Assembly: GCA_012520375.1 (NCBI GenBank)
Contig: JAAYOH010000075.1
Location: 1 to 45,562, forward strand
Reading direction: 5' to 3'
Length of the DNA stretch: 45,562 nucleotides
DNA from: Clostridiales bacterium
Lineage (GTDB): Bacteria > Bacillota > Clostridia > Christensenellales > Aristaeellaceae
The stretch's first letter is position 1, and each line of letters begins with the position of its first letter. The notes beneath the pieces are model-generated. The model had not been told where the DNA came from. It did not search any database and saw nothing but the letters and a program-made list of their open reading frames with translations. Positions 7,592-15,896 of this stretch are shown here, piece after piece. The position numbers were made by a program, and so were the translations under genes.

Positions 7592-9298
7592 GTGGAAAAC
7601 CAGACCCGTGCAAGCAATTTTATCGAAGAGTTTGTGGAAGAAGATCTCGCCTCCGGGCGTTTCGACTATGTGAAGACCCGCTTTCCGCCGGAGCCCAACG
7701 GGTTCCTGCACATCGGTCATGTCAAGGCGCTGTGCATCGATTTTGGCATTGCCCAGAAGTACGGAGGGACCTGCAACCTGCGCTTTGACGATACCAACCC
7801 CGCCAAAGAGGATACCGTCTTCGTGGAGGGGATCCAGAAGGACATCGAGTGGATGGGTTTTCACTGGGACGAACTGTACTTCGCCTCAGACTTTTTCGAA
7901 GAATTGTACGAGATCGCCTGCGGCCTGATCAAAAAGGGCGTGGCCTATGTGGACGACCAGACCAGCGAGGAGATGCGGGAGAATCGGGGCACCCTCACCA
8001 GCCCCGGGGTCAACAGCCCCTACCGGGAGCGATCGGTGGAGGAGAACCTGGATCTTTTTGCCCGGATGCGGGCGGGGGAATTCCCGGACGGAAGCCGGGT
8101 ACTGCGGGCCAAGATCGACATGGCCTCCCCCAACGTGCTGATGCGGGATCCCACCCTGTACCGCATCAAACGCCACCACCATCACAGGACCGGGGACGCC
8201 TGGTGCATCTACCCCATGTATGACTTCCAGCATCCCATCCAGGACGCCATTGAAGGGATTACCCACTCCCTGTGCTCCCTGGAATACGAGATCCATCGGC
8301 CTCTGTACGACTGGATGGTGCAGATGGCGGGCTTCGAACGGCCGCCCCGGCAGATCGAGTTTGCCCGGCTGAACATCTCCCGCACCATTATGAGCAAGCG
8401 CCACCTGCGCCGGCTGGTGGAAGGGGGCTACGTGTCCGGCTGGGACGATCCCCGGATGCCTACCCTGGTGGGCATGAGGCGGCGGGGCTACACCCCCGAG
8501 GCCATCAAGGATTTCCTGGCCCGGGTGGGGGTGGCCAAGGCCGATTCCACCGTGGACGGCGCCCTGTTGGAAGCCTGCGTGCGGGACGCCCTGGGCCATG
8601 AGGCGCGAAGGGCTATGGCGGTACTGAACCCCTTGAAGGTGGAACTGACCAACTGGCCCGGGAACTTTGTGGATGAGCTGACCGTGGAAAACCATCCCGA
8701 CCGGCCCGAATTGGGGGAGCGCACCCTGCACCTGGGCAACACCCTGTACATCGACGCCGAAGATTTCATGGAGAATCCCCCGAAAAAGTTTTTCCGCCTG
8801 GCCCCCGGCCGGGAGGTGCGGCTGAAGAGCGCTTACATCATCAAGTGCGAGGGCGTCAAGAAGGATGCGGAGGGCAATATCGTCAAACTCCTTTGCACCG
8901 TGGACCTGGGCAGCCGCTCCGGCAGCCCGGGCGCCAACAGGAAGGTGAAGGGCACCCTGCACTGGCTCAGCGCCATCGATGCGGTGCCTGCCCAGGTGCG
9001 GCTGTACGAGCCCATCCTGCTGGAGGAACAGCCGGAGATGGAGGCGGATCTGCCGGAAGACGAGGAGATGCCGGAGCAGGCCCCCGTCCGGGACTTTATC
9101 GAGTTGCTGAACCCGGACAGCCTGAAGGTGGTGGAGGGCGCCCTGGTGGAGCCCGTCATAGCCCAGGCCGAAGTGGGACAGCGCTTCCAGTTCCTGCGCA
9201 CCGGCTACTTCTGCAAGGATCCGGATTCTACCCCCCAGCGCCCCGTGTACAACCGGATCGTGCCCCTGCGGGACAGCTGGGCTAAGATCAACAAATAA
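7592..9298 (+). CDS. glnS: Glutaminyl-tRNA synthetase
   Basis: A 568-residue class I synthetase that charges tRNA-Gln with glutamine in the cytoplasm. The HIGH motif is exact (FLHIGH, 38-43), the KMSKS equivalent is the GlnRS form IMSKR (266-270), and the family-specific FPPEPNG (31-37) and RFDDTNP are present. The C-terminal beta-barrel anticodon domain is complete up to VPLRDSWAKINK. I chose GTG at 7592 because GAAGGGGG precedes it and the earlier in-frame ATG overlaps the -10 box. Many Clostridia lack this enzyme and make Gln-tRNA by amidation, so its presence is notable. It ends in its own terminator. Confidence 0.95.
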   Translation: MENQTRASNFIEEFVEEDLASGRFDYVKTRFPPEPNGFLHIGHVKALCIDFGIAQKYGGTCNLRFDDTNPAKEDTVFVEGIQKDIEWMGFHWDELYFASDFFEELYEIACGLIKKGVAYVDDQTSEEMRENRGTLTSPGVNSPYRERSVEENLDLFARMRAGEFPDGSRVLRAKIDMASPNVLMRDPTLYRIKRHHHHRTGDAWCIYPMYDFQHPIQDAIEGITHSLCSLEYEIHRPLYDWMVQMAGFERPPRQIEFARLNISRTIMSKRHLRRLVEGGYVSGWDDPRMPTLVGMRRRGYTPEAIKDFLARVGVAKADSTVDGALLEACVRDALGHEARRAMAVLNPLKVELTNWPGNFVDELTVENHPDRPELGERTLHLGNTLYIDAEDFMENPPKKFFRLAPGREVRLKSAYIIKCEGVKKDAEGNIVKLLCTVDLGSRSGSPGANRKVKGTLHWLSAIDAVPAQVRLYEPILLEEQPEMEADLPEDEEMPEQAPVRDFIELLNPDSLKVVEGALVEPVIAQAEVGQRFQFLRTGYFCKDPDSTPQRPVYNRIVPLRDSWAKINK

Positions 9299-9308
9299 GG
9301 ACGAAACG

Positions 9309-9334
9309 AGCGGCCGATTCCCCGGCCGCTTTTT
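9309..9334 (+). terminator. glnS terminator
   Basis: Eight-base GC-rich arms (AGCGGCCG at 9309-9316, CGGCCGCT at 9323-9330), a six-base loop and TTTT. It lies only 12 bases before the next ATG, so some readthrough into the pseudouridine synthase is likely. Confidence 0.8.
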
Positions 9335-9346
9335 CCTGGAGGCATC

Positions 9347-10237
9347 ATGCGGGAATATTTCTGCCCCGTGTCCCCCGAGGACGCGGGGCGGCCCATCAAG
9401 CGGGTGATCCGCAGCCGGCTGGGCCTGTCCCACCGGCAGTTCGTGTTGCTCAAGTATCAAGGGGAGATGCTGCTGGACGGCCAGCCCGTCCGCGCGGACA
9501 AGGCCGTCGGGGCCGGGCAGATCATCACGGTGCGGCTGGCGGAAAAGGACCGGGCAGCGGAGGGAAGGCCCGGCCCCCTGAACATCCTGTACCAAGACGA
9601 GGATATCCTGGTGCTGGACAAGCCCGCTCCCCTGCCTTGCCAAGCTTCTTCCCGGCAGGAGGGGGACGCCCTGGAGCACTATCTGGCCTGGCGCTTCCGG
9701 GAGCGGGCCGGCGCCTATACCTTCCGCCCGGTGAACCGTCTGGACAAGGGCACCAGCGGGCTGATGGCGGTGGCCATGAACGCCCACGCCCAGATGGTGC
9801 TGAGCGCTTGTCTGCACACCCCCGCTTTCCGCCGGGAATACCGGGCGATCGTATCGGGGAGTCTTCCGGAGCCTGAGGGCCTCGTGGAAGCGCCCATCCG
9901 AAAAAAGCCCGGCCCTACGGTGTGCCGGGAGGTACATCCCGAGGGTCGTCCCGCCGTCACCCGGTATAAGGTACTGCGGAGCGACGGAGCCCGTTCCCTT
10001 GTCCAATTGGTGCTGGCCACGGGCCGCACCCACCAGATCCGGGTACACCTGGCCCACCTGGGCTGCCCGGTGCTGGGGGACTACCTGTACGGCACGGAAG
10101 ACCGGGAAAGGCTGCCCGGCCGCTTCGCACTCCACAGCAGCCTGCTGCGCCTCCCCCATCCCCAGACGGGCGAGGAGCTGGAATTTGCCTCGGAATTGCC
10201 GGCGGAGATGACGGCGCTGCTTCCGGACTGCCCCTAA
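9347..10237 (+). CDS. RluA-family RNA pseudouridine synthase
   Basis: A 296-residue enzyme that isomerises uridine to pseudouridine in rRNA or tRNA. An S4-like RNA-binding segment (SHRQFVLLKYQGEMLLDGQPV) fills the N-terminus. The catalytic motif is RPVNRLDKGTSGL, with the essential Asp and Asn in place of the more usual His before RLD. The RTHQIRVHLAHLGCPVLGD motif is exact. A TGGAGG site precedes the ATG. The substrate position (RluC-, RluD- or YjbO-like) cannot be told from sequence alone. It ends tail to tail with the ROK regulator, overlapping by four bases. Confidence 0.9.
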   Translation: MREYFCPVSPEDAGRPIKRVIRSRLGLSHRQFVLLKYQGEMLLDGQPVRADKAVGAGQIITVRLAEKDRAAEGRPGPLNILYQDEDILVLDKPAPLPCQASSRQEGDALEHYLAWRFRERAGAYTFRPVNRLDKGTSGLMAVAMNAHAQMVLSACLHTPAFRREYRAIVSGSLPEPEGLVEAPIRKKPGPTVCREVHPEGRPAVTRYKVLRSDGARSLVQLVLATGRTHQIRVHLAHLGCPVLGDYLYGTEDRERLPGRFALHSSLLRLPHPQTGEELEFASELPAEMTALLPDCP

Positions 10238-11334
10238 ACCGCGAAATGATGATTGAAGATGTGCGCGCTCATGCCCCGGATGCCCATGTGTGTCTCCTCC
10301 CGGCAGATCCCGAAGGTTAGGTCCCGCAGGTGACCATCGGTCACCCGGCAGCGGATGCGCTCGATCAGCAGGTCCCGGTTTTCTGTCCCAAGGTTCCGAA
10401 CCAGCCGTCCGCTGAGCAGCACGATCCCGGGATCGTACAGATTGACGGCGGTGGAAATGGCCATGGAATAATAATCCAGCAGCGCATCGTCCACCTGATT
10501 CCCGTTTCGCATCAAGTGATACCGGACGACGGCTTCCAGGCAGCCCCTTTGCCCACAGGAACAGGGAACATCTTCGGGCAGTTTGATGTGGCCCAACTCG
10601 CCGTGCATATAATTGTGACCATGCTGACAATCGCCCCGGACCACAACCGAAGCGCCGATCCCCTCGTTTTCCATGAGCACCAGCAGGATGTGGTTGAACG
10701 TACGGGCCATTCCGAACTCAAATTCCCCCAGGGCGATCATGTGGGAGGTGCGCTCGAGAAAGATGTTGTTCCCGAAGGCTGTCTGAAACAGCGAACACAT
10801 GTCCACATTGCGCCAGCCCAGTTCCACCGAATGGAGCACGGTTTGACTGCGGCTGTCGATCAGACCGGGCATGACCAATCCAAGGCCCAGCAGGGCTTCC
10901 GGATCCACCGGATGCTTCTTCCGCAGTTCCCCGATGCCCTGGAGCACCACCTGGGCAAAGCCGAGGGGCATACAATTTGGCGGGAAAGAGAGCTGCAGAC
11001 TGTCCAGGATCGAAGCCCCCAGATTCACCAGACAAAGGGTACGGCTTCCCCACTCGAAGATATACATCAAGCGGGAGCCCTCATTCAGACACAGATAGCG
11101 GCTTACGCTGCGTCCCTTGCCGCGCCGCCGGGCTTCGGACCGTGGCGCCGGGACTTCGGTGATCAAACCGCTCTCCTGCATCTGTCGGACGATCATAGTG
11201 ACCGATGCGCGGCTGATGGCCATGGATTTCCAGATATCGGTACGCGAAACCCTTCCTTGGCTTCGGATATAGCGGAGCACCAGATTTCTGTTCAGCAGTG
11301 CCGCATCGGAATGGGAGAGGAACGCATCGCTCAT
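10234..11334 (-). CDS. ROK-family transcriptional repressor (XylR/NagC type)
   Basis: A 366-residue regulator with an N-terminal winged helix (about 14-78, recognition helix near SRASVTMIV, basic wing RRRGKGR) and a ROK sugar-binding domain. The ROK zinc site is present (GELGH at 246-250, CSCGQRGC at 259-266). The kinase-type DxGxT near residue 105 reads VNLGAS, so sugar kinase activity is unlikely and it should act only as a sensor. It follows the alcohol dehydrogenase on the same strand after 90 bases. A minus-strand TATAAT at 11369-11374 may give it its own promoter. It probably controls the divergon at 13845-14046, where a ROK-like operator is seen. Confidence 0.9.
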   Translation of the reverse strand: MSDAFLSHSDAALLNRNLVLRYIRSQGRVSRTDIWKSMAISRASVTMIVRQMQESGLITEVPAPRSEARRRGKGRSVSRYLCLNEGSRLMYIFEWGSRTLCLVNLGASILDSLQLSFPPNCMPLGFAQVVLQGIGELRKKHPVDPEALLGLGLVMPGLIDSRSQTVLHSVELGWRNVDMCSLFQTAFGNNIFLERTSHMIALGEFEFGMARTFNHILLVLMENEGIGASVVVRGDCQHGHNYMHGELGHIKLPEDVPCSCGQRGCLEAVVRYHLMRNGNQVDDALLDYYSMAISTAVNLYDPGIVLLSGRLVRNLGTENRDLLIERIRCRVTDGHLRDLTFGICREETHMGIRGMSAHIFNHHFAV

Positions 11335-11424
11335 GAAGTGACGCCCCTTTGTCTATAGTATTCTGCTTATTATATCAGGTCTGTCCGGCAAGCGACCCCG
11401 TTCGGCAAGTTTTTACAGATCACC

Positions 11425-12471
11425 TCAAGTCGTGCCGCGCTTGTCGCTGAGGTAGAAAACGCTCTTGATGAAGCCGTCCTCCCGCTTGACGGAATCTGCC
11501 ATACAGCGGGCAATGTGGGCAGCTTCGTACTTGTGCGAAACCAGAAGAGACAGGTCGAAGACACCCGATTGCATCATTTCGATGGTCATGGGCCAGTAGC
11601 GCTCGTACAGGCGACCGGTATCGGTGGCCGGCGTGGTATGGATCAGGCGCTGTCCGCGCAGGTGTCCCAGTTTGAAATCCAGCATGCGGGGGGTGCGGTG
11701 CCAGCCGAAGAGGTATATGCTGCCCGCCATGCCGCACATCTGAACGGCCAGATCCATGCCGCCCTGGCTGCCTGTGCACTCAACGACTGCATCAAAATGT
11801 CCGGGCCCCCAGACCTTGAGCCGATCTTCTCCTTCATCGCTCCCGATCAACAGGGTTTCCCACGCGCCGCAGCGCCCGGCTTTCTTGAGACTGGAGGGCT
11901 TAAGGTCTGCACACACGAACTGCGCCATGGGATATCCGCGCAGCATTTGGGTCATGAGCAGCCCCATAAAGCCCGTGCCGATGAGTAGTACTTTCATTCC
12001 CGGTTTGATCTCCATATACTGCCCGGCATTGACGATGGAGGCGACGGGTTCAACGACCCAGTGGGCGAAGTCATCCATGGTATCGGGCAGTTTGTACGCC
12101 ACATCAGCCGGCCCGATCACCCGTTCCGCCCATTGTCCCATGTACCAGCAAGCTGCACAGTAGTCGCCTTCTTTGAGATGGGTAACGCCCCGGCCCACCC
12201 GGGTCACCTGGTGGACCGCCTCGTGCCCGGGGATCATGGGATAGCGGGGATGGGTCAGTTCCCCCGTGAAAAGGGAGACCTCGTGGGTGCATACGGCGCC
12301 GCATACCGCGCGGGTCTCGATTTCGCCTTCTTTGGGGTCGCCGAAGTGGCGGGTGACCACCCGGGTACCGTGGTCGATTTCCTCCTGTCGGGTGGGCTTG
12401 TAATCGTCAGTCGGCGTCAGTTCACGCCAGCTGATTTCGCCAATGCGCTCGATGCATACCGATTTGGCCAT
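11425..12471 (-). CDS. Zinc-type alcohol/polyol dehydrogenase (MDR superfamily)
   Basis: A 348-residue medium-chain dehydrogenase. The catalytic zinc region shows CGAVCTHEV and PMIPGHEAVHQV, and the Rossmann motif is LLIGTGFMGLLMTQML. The four closely spaced cysteines of the structural zinc lobe are missing: the corresponding stretch reads YCAACWYMGQWAERV. That absence is seen in polyol dehydrogenase and threonine-dehydrogenase-like branches. The start at 12471 has CAGGAGGCAGG upstream. It lies between the binding-protein gene and the ROK regulator, so it probably oxidises the imported sugar or polyol with NAD(P). Exact substrate unknown. Confidence 0.85.
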   Translation of the reverse strand: MAKSVCIERIGEISWRELTPTDDYKPTRQEEIDHGTRVVTRHFGDPKEGEIETRAVCGAVCTHEVSLFTGELTHPRYPMIPGHEAVHQVTRVGRGVTHLKEGDYCAACWYMGQWAERVIGPADVAYKLPDTMDDFAHWVVEPVASIVNAGQYMEIKPGMKVLLIGTGFMGLLMTQMLRGYPMAQFVCADLKPSSLKKAGRCGAWETLLIGSDEGEDRLKVWGPGHFDAVVECTGSQGGMDLAVQMCGMAGSIYLFGWHRTPRMLDFKLGHLRGQRLIHTTPATDTGRLYERYWPMTIEMMQSGVFDLSLLVSHKYEAAHIARCMADSVKREDGFIKSVFYLSDKRGTT

Positions 12472-12505
12472 GGTGACCTGCCTCCTGTTCTGTCTCGATG
12501 TGGGT

Positions 12506-12530
12506 GGGGCTGCCGCAAAACGGCAGCCCC
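12506..12530 (-). other. Intercistronic hairpin after the binding-protein gene
   Basis: Ten-base perfect arms (GGGGCTGCCG and its complement) enclose CAAAA, with no T-run. In ABC operons such hairpins often protect the binding-protein mRNA or partly attenuate the next gene. Confidence 0.6.
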
Positions 12531-12558
12531 GAACGGTATTGGATCGGTATTGCCCGAC

Positions 12559-13821
12559 TTAGTCCGCGAAGTACCAGGCCTGGGTCTCCATCATGAAGGC
12601 GGCAGCTTCTTCGGGGGTGCAGCCTTCCACCAACAGCTTGTAAATGGCCTCGCTGATGGCGGCGGTGTAATCCGGGCTCTGGTCGGACAACTGCTGATAG
12701 GGCATTTGCTGGAAAAAGTTCACGCCCTTGCCGGCTTTCAGATCCTGGATCTGGTTGAAGATGTCCAGGGCATTCTCATTTTCCAGGGAGGAGAAGATGT
12801 TGGAAGCGGCATACTGGCCGACTACCAGGTTGGTGAACATCTCGGAAGCCTCGACGTCGCCCAACCAGTTCAGATAGACCTTGGCTGCATCCAGTTTTTC
12901 ACCCTCCAAATTGGAATTGATGCCGTAGCCCATGATGATCCCTATGTTGATGGAGGTGGGTTCCTCGGCGGTCTCGCCGGGCATGAAGAACCAGCCCAGA
13001 TCCAGCTCGGGGTTGGCGGCTTCGATCACGCCCAACTCGAAGGAGCCCACGGGATAGATGGCTGCCATCTCGGCACAGAACATCATCTGCATGTCATCAT
13101 AGCCGATGCCCTCATATCCCTCGGGGAAGAACTGGGAGATCTCCTTGATCCACTCAAAGTGCTTGATGAAGCCGGGATCGTTGTAGTCCACCTCTTTGGC
13201 CATCAACTTGCCATGCCACGCGGAGCCGCCCGTTGTCATGGGCACGATGGTGGAGGACAGATATTCGGCAACCATCCAACTGTCTTTGATGCCGAAGGAA
13301 ATGGGCGTATAGCCCTTGTCCGCGATGGTCTGGCAGGCTGCCATGAACTCGGACCAGGTGGCGGGAACCTCTACGCCGCAGTCCGCAAAGATGGCCTTGT
13401 TGTAGAAAAAGCCGCCGTAACATACCGAGCCGGGCATGCCGTATACCACGCCCTCCTCGGTGGTCCAGGGATTGGTCATGGCGCCGTCCATGTTGGCCAG
13501 GTTGGGGATTTCATCCACGCTCAAGGGATACACATACCCGGCGTCGAAGATCTGACGGCCGGTCCCGAAGGCGCGAAGGAACATGAGGTCTTCTGCATTG
13601 CCCGAAGCCAGCTTGGTTTGCAGTACGCCGTCATATTCGGTAGCGGTCACGGGCAGGAATTCCACAGTGATGTCGGGGTAGGATGCCGTGAAGGCTGCGT
13701 TGATCTGATCCCATAGTGCTTTGTCATCGGTGCGCCAGCTGGTCATGGTCAGATTCACCTGTGCAAATGCGTTGCAACACAAGAAAGCCATCGCCAGTAC
13801 GAGAACCAGGAACTTCTTCAT
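12559..13821 (-). CDS. ABC transporter sugar-binding protein (family 1)
   Basis: A 420-residue extracytoplasmic solute-binding protein. The signal peptide is MKKFLVLVLAMAFLCCNAFA with cleavage near AFA-QV. A double cysteine lies in the hydrophobic core, but there is no good lipobox. The mature part begins VNLTMTSW and has the family's GVVYGMPGSVCYGGFFYNK and TWSEFMAAC segments. It captures a carbohydrate for the two permeases at 15897-17646, which lie on the other arm of the divergon. AAGGAGGAG precedes the ATG. Substrate unknown. Confidence 0.9.
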   Translation of the reverse strand: MKKFLVLVLAMAFLCCNAFAQVNLTMTSWRTDDKALWDQINAAFTASYPDITVEFLPVTATEYDGVLQTKLASGNAEDLMFLRAFGTGRQIFDAGYVYPLSVDEIPNLANMDGAMTNPWTTEEGVVYGMPGSVCYGGFFYNKAIFADCGVEVPATWSEFMAACQTIADKGYTPISFGIKDSWMVAEYLSSTIVPMTTGGSAWHGKLMAKEVDYNDPGFIKHFEWIKEISQFFPEGYEGIGYDDMQMMFCAEMAAIYPVGSFELGVIEAANPELDLGWFFMPGETAEEPTSINIGIIMGYGINSNLEGEKLDAAKVYLNWLGDVEASEMFTNLVVGQYAASNIFSSLENENALDIFNQIQDLKAGKGVNFFQQMPYQQLSDQSPDYTAAISEAIYKLLVEGCTPEEAAAFMMETQAWYFAD

Positions 13822-13844
13822 GGGGGACTCCTCCTTTATTTCTA

Positions 13845-13873
13845 TATATATCGCCGCAGCGATATGTTCTCAA
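13845..13873 (-). promoter_or_regulatory. Promoter of the binding-protein operon
   Basis: On the minus strand TTGAGA (13868-13873) and TATATA (13845-13850) are separated by 17 bases. The leader would be only about 20 bases before the ATG at 13821. A perfect palindrome fills the spacer and a second palindrome abuts the -35. Confidence 0.65.
13848..13865. promoter_or_regulatory. Palindrome in the promoter spacer (possible operator)
   Basis: ATATCGC and GCGATAT form perfect seven-base arms around CGCA. It covers the spacer and part of the -10 box of the leftward promoter, an ideal place for a repressor. It differs from the 13880 site, so a second regulator may act here. Confidence 0.55.
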
Positions 13874-13879
13874 AACGAA

Positions 13880-13899
13880 ATTTGGTTCAGAAACTAAAT
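13880..13899. promoter_or_regulatory. Probable ROK/XylR-like operator
   Basis: ATTTGGTT-CAGA-AACTAAAT is an inverted repeat with 7 of 8 matching positions. On the minus strand it begins ATTTAGTTT, close to the left half of XylR-type sites (TTAGTTTGTT). It lies six bases upstream of the leftward -35. The ROK repressor at 10234-11334 is the obvious ligand, by inference. Confidence 0.55.
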
Positions 13900-14017
13900 C
13901 AAAAGAAAAGGGGGAAACTTGCCATAAAATTCATAATTTCACCCGTATTGTAACGCAGGCCGCCGGGAATGTCAAGGGAAAAGTGAAAAAAATCTCCGTT
14001 TAGATGAAAATTCAGCC

Positions 14018-14046
14018 TTTACAAGTTAAGAAAAAACTGCTATACT
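14018..14046 (+). promoter_or_regulatory. Promoter of the transketolase operon
   Basis: TTTACA (14018-14023), a 17-base spacer and TATACT (14041-14046). Confidence 0.8.
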
Positions 14047-14093
14047 CTTCAGTGAATGAACTTGAATGAGCGAAAAAAGGATGTGAGCGATCT

Positions 14094-14948
14094 ATGTATG
14101 AAAACTACAGAGCCTTGGCGGCAAAGGCGCGCGCCCATTGCCTGAACATGGTGTACATCGGTCAGAGCGGACACATCGGCAGCATGCTTTCGGCAGCGGA
14201 CGTGCTGGCAGTGTTGTACGAAGGTATTTTGCGTGTGGATCCGGAGAATCCGGAATGGCCCGAACGGGACCGCTTCCTGCTCAGCAAGGGACATGCGGGG
14301 GCGCTCGTCTACGCCATTTTGGCGGAGAAAGGCTTTTTCCCAAAGGAATGGCTGAACACCTATGACCAGAATGGCGGGAAACTGCTTGGCCATATCAGCC
14401 ATCATGTTCCCGGCGTCGAGTTTTCCACCGGTTCGTTGGGCCATGGCCTGTCCATTGCCTGCGGTATGGCCAAGGTGGCACGGGAAAAGCATCAGAAGCA
14501 TCGCATCTTTGTCATGACCTCGGATGGGGATCTGAACGAGGGATCTTCCTGGGAGGCCATCATGTTTGCCGGACAGCACCATCTGGACAACCTGATTGCC
14601 ATCGTGGACTACAACCGGATCCAGGCCCTGGGCTTCAGCAAAGACATTTGCGACCTGGGCGACCTTGATAGCCGGGTATCCCCCTTTGGATGGACCTGTG
14701 TGTCCATTGACGGACATGATTATGGCCAGATCGAAGATGTGCTGAAGAGTGTCCCGCTGGTGCCCGGAAAACCTACCATGGTCATCGCCAATACCATCAA
14801 GGGCAAGGGAGTTTCCTTCATGGAAAATCAGGTGCATTCCCACTACTGGCATGTGGGGGACGAAGACCTGGACAAGGCACTGAAGGAATTGGCTGGCGGT
14901 GTGCCCGCTGAGATTGCGGAGTGTCTTCCGCAGGGGGTGAAAGCATGA
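14094..14948 (+). CDS. Transketolase-like protein, N-terminal (thiamine-diphosphate-binding) subunit
   Basis: A 284-residue subunit carrying the TPP pyrophosphate-binding half of a split transketolase. The start has GQSGHIGSMLSAADVLAVLY, and the substrate- and cofactor-binding His lies in SKGHAGALVYAIL. The GDG-type metal motif reads SDGDLNEGSSWEA, ending near VDYNRIQALG. The usual single-chain enzyme is about 650 residues. Here the two halves are separate genes with an ATGA overlap. The ribosome binding site (AAAAAAGG) is rather far from the ATG. Transketolases move a two-carbon ketol unit between sugars. In a transporter operon with three dehydrogenases and no kinase, the donor is probably a catabolic ketose and not a pentose phosphate. 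Confidence 0.92.
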   Translation: MYENYRALAAKARAHCLNMVYIGQSGHIGSMLSAADVLAVLYEGILRVDPENPEWPERDRFLLSKGHAGALVYAILAEKGFFPKEWLNTYDQNGGKLLGHISHHVPGVEFSTGSLGHGLSIACGMAKVAREKHQKHRIFVMTSDGDLNEGSSWEAIMFAGQHHLDNLIAIVDYNRIQALGFSKDICDLGDLDSRVSPFGWTCVSIDGHDYGQIEDVLKSVPLVPGKPTMVIANTIKGKGVSFMENQVHSHYWHVGDEDLDKALKELAGGVPAEIAECLPQGVKA

Positions 14949-15880
14949 GAAAGGTATTCAACAAAACGCTTGTGGAGTGCGCCAGAAAGGATTCTCGCAT
15001 CCATCTGGTGCTGGCGGACATCGGCTATGGAGAGATTGAACCCTTCGCCCGTTCCTTTCCGGAGCGCTATATGAACTGCGGGGTCATGGAGCAAAACATG
15101 ACAGGGGTGGCCTGTGGGATCGCCATGGAAGGCAACATCGCCGTCACCTACTCCATCGCCAACTTCCCAACGCTGCGCTGCCTGGAACAGATCCGAAACG
15201 ATGTATGTTACCACAATGCCAATGTCAAGATCGTCATCATCGGCGGCGGCGTATCCTACGGTCCCCTGGGCATTTCACATCATTCCACGGAAGACATCGC
15301 CATCATGCGGGCGCTGCCCAACATGGTGGTGCTGGCTCCCTGCGACAAACGGGAAGCCGAGGCAGCTACCCGGGCCATGCTGGCATATGAGGGCCCGGTC
15401 TACTTCCGCTGCGGCTACGTAGGGGAAAAGGACATCCATCACGGCACCATTGATTTTCAGATCGGCCGATCCATTGAAGTGGAACAGGGCGACGACTGCT
15501 GTGTGATTTTTTCCGGTCCGCTGGGCTACGAGGTGCAAAAGGCAGTGCTTGCCCTGCGCGAAGAGGGGATCCGGGCTCAGCTCATCTCCATGCATACGAT
15601 AAAACCCATAGATCGCGGGGCCATTGTCCGTGCGGCAAAAGAGACCGGCAACATCCTGACGGTGGAGGAACACAACCTGTCCGGAGGCCTCGGCAGCGCC
15701 GTCGCGGAGGTGCTGGCAGACGAGGGTTGTCTGGACGTCAGATTCAAACGCATGGCTTTGCCCGATGTGTTCGTCCACGAAGTGGGATCCCAGCAATGGC
15801 TGAGGGATCAATATGGTTTGGGTTTGGAGGACGTCAAACGGGAGATCCGGTCGTTGCTCGCTCCCGCGACCGGAACGTAA
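14945..15880 (+). CDS. Transketolase-like protein, C-terminal (pyrimidine and C-terminal domain) subunit
   Basis: A 311-residue partner of the preceding subunit. The catalytic Glu that activates the thiamine ring is in NCGVMEQNMTGVACGIA. The pyrimidine domain is followed by the C-terminal transketolase fold (CCVIFSGPLGYEVQKAVLAL, HTIKPIDRGAIVRAA, LTVEEHNLSGGLGSAVAEVL). I chose ATG 14945, with GGGGGTGA upstream, which overlaps the previous stop as ATGA and implies coupled translation in equal amounts. The frame is open a few codons further upstream, but this start fits the family. Relatives include DXP synthase-like proteins, but the two-gene layout and length fit split transketolases better. 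Confidence 0.92.
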   Translation: MRKVFNKTLVECARKDSRIHLVLADIGYGEIEPFARSFPERYMNCGVMEQNMTGVACGIAMEGNIAVTYSIANFPTLRCLEQIRNDVCYHNANVKIVIIGGGVSYGPLGISHHSTEDIAIMRALPNMVVLAPCDKREAEAATRAMLAYEGPVYFRCGYVGEKDIHHGTIDFQIGRSIEVEQGDDCCVIFSGPLGYEVQKAVLALREEGIRAQLISMHTIKPIDRGAIVRAAKETGNILTVEEHNLSGGLGSAVAEVLADEGCLDVRFKRMALPDVFVHEVGSQQWLRDQYGLGLEDVKREIRSLLAPATGT

Positions 15881-15896
15881 AGGGGAGGATGGTGCA

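Noticed and set aside
7326-7613. A 96-codon N-terminal extension of HndA
   Set aside because: It crosses the likely promoter, lacks similarity to NuoE and ignores the GGGAGG at the 7325 start.
7886-10630. A 914-codon minus-strand frame
   Set aside because: It runs through glnS, the pseudouridine synthase and the ROK gene in the wrong frame, with no family similarity.
12061-13716. A 551-codon plus-strand frame
   Set aside because: Antisense to the alcohol dehydrogenase and binding-protein genes. No recognisable protein.
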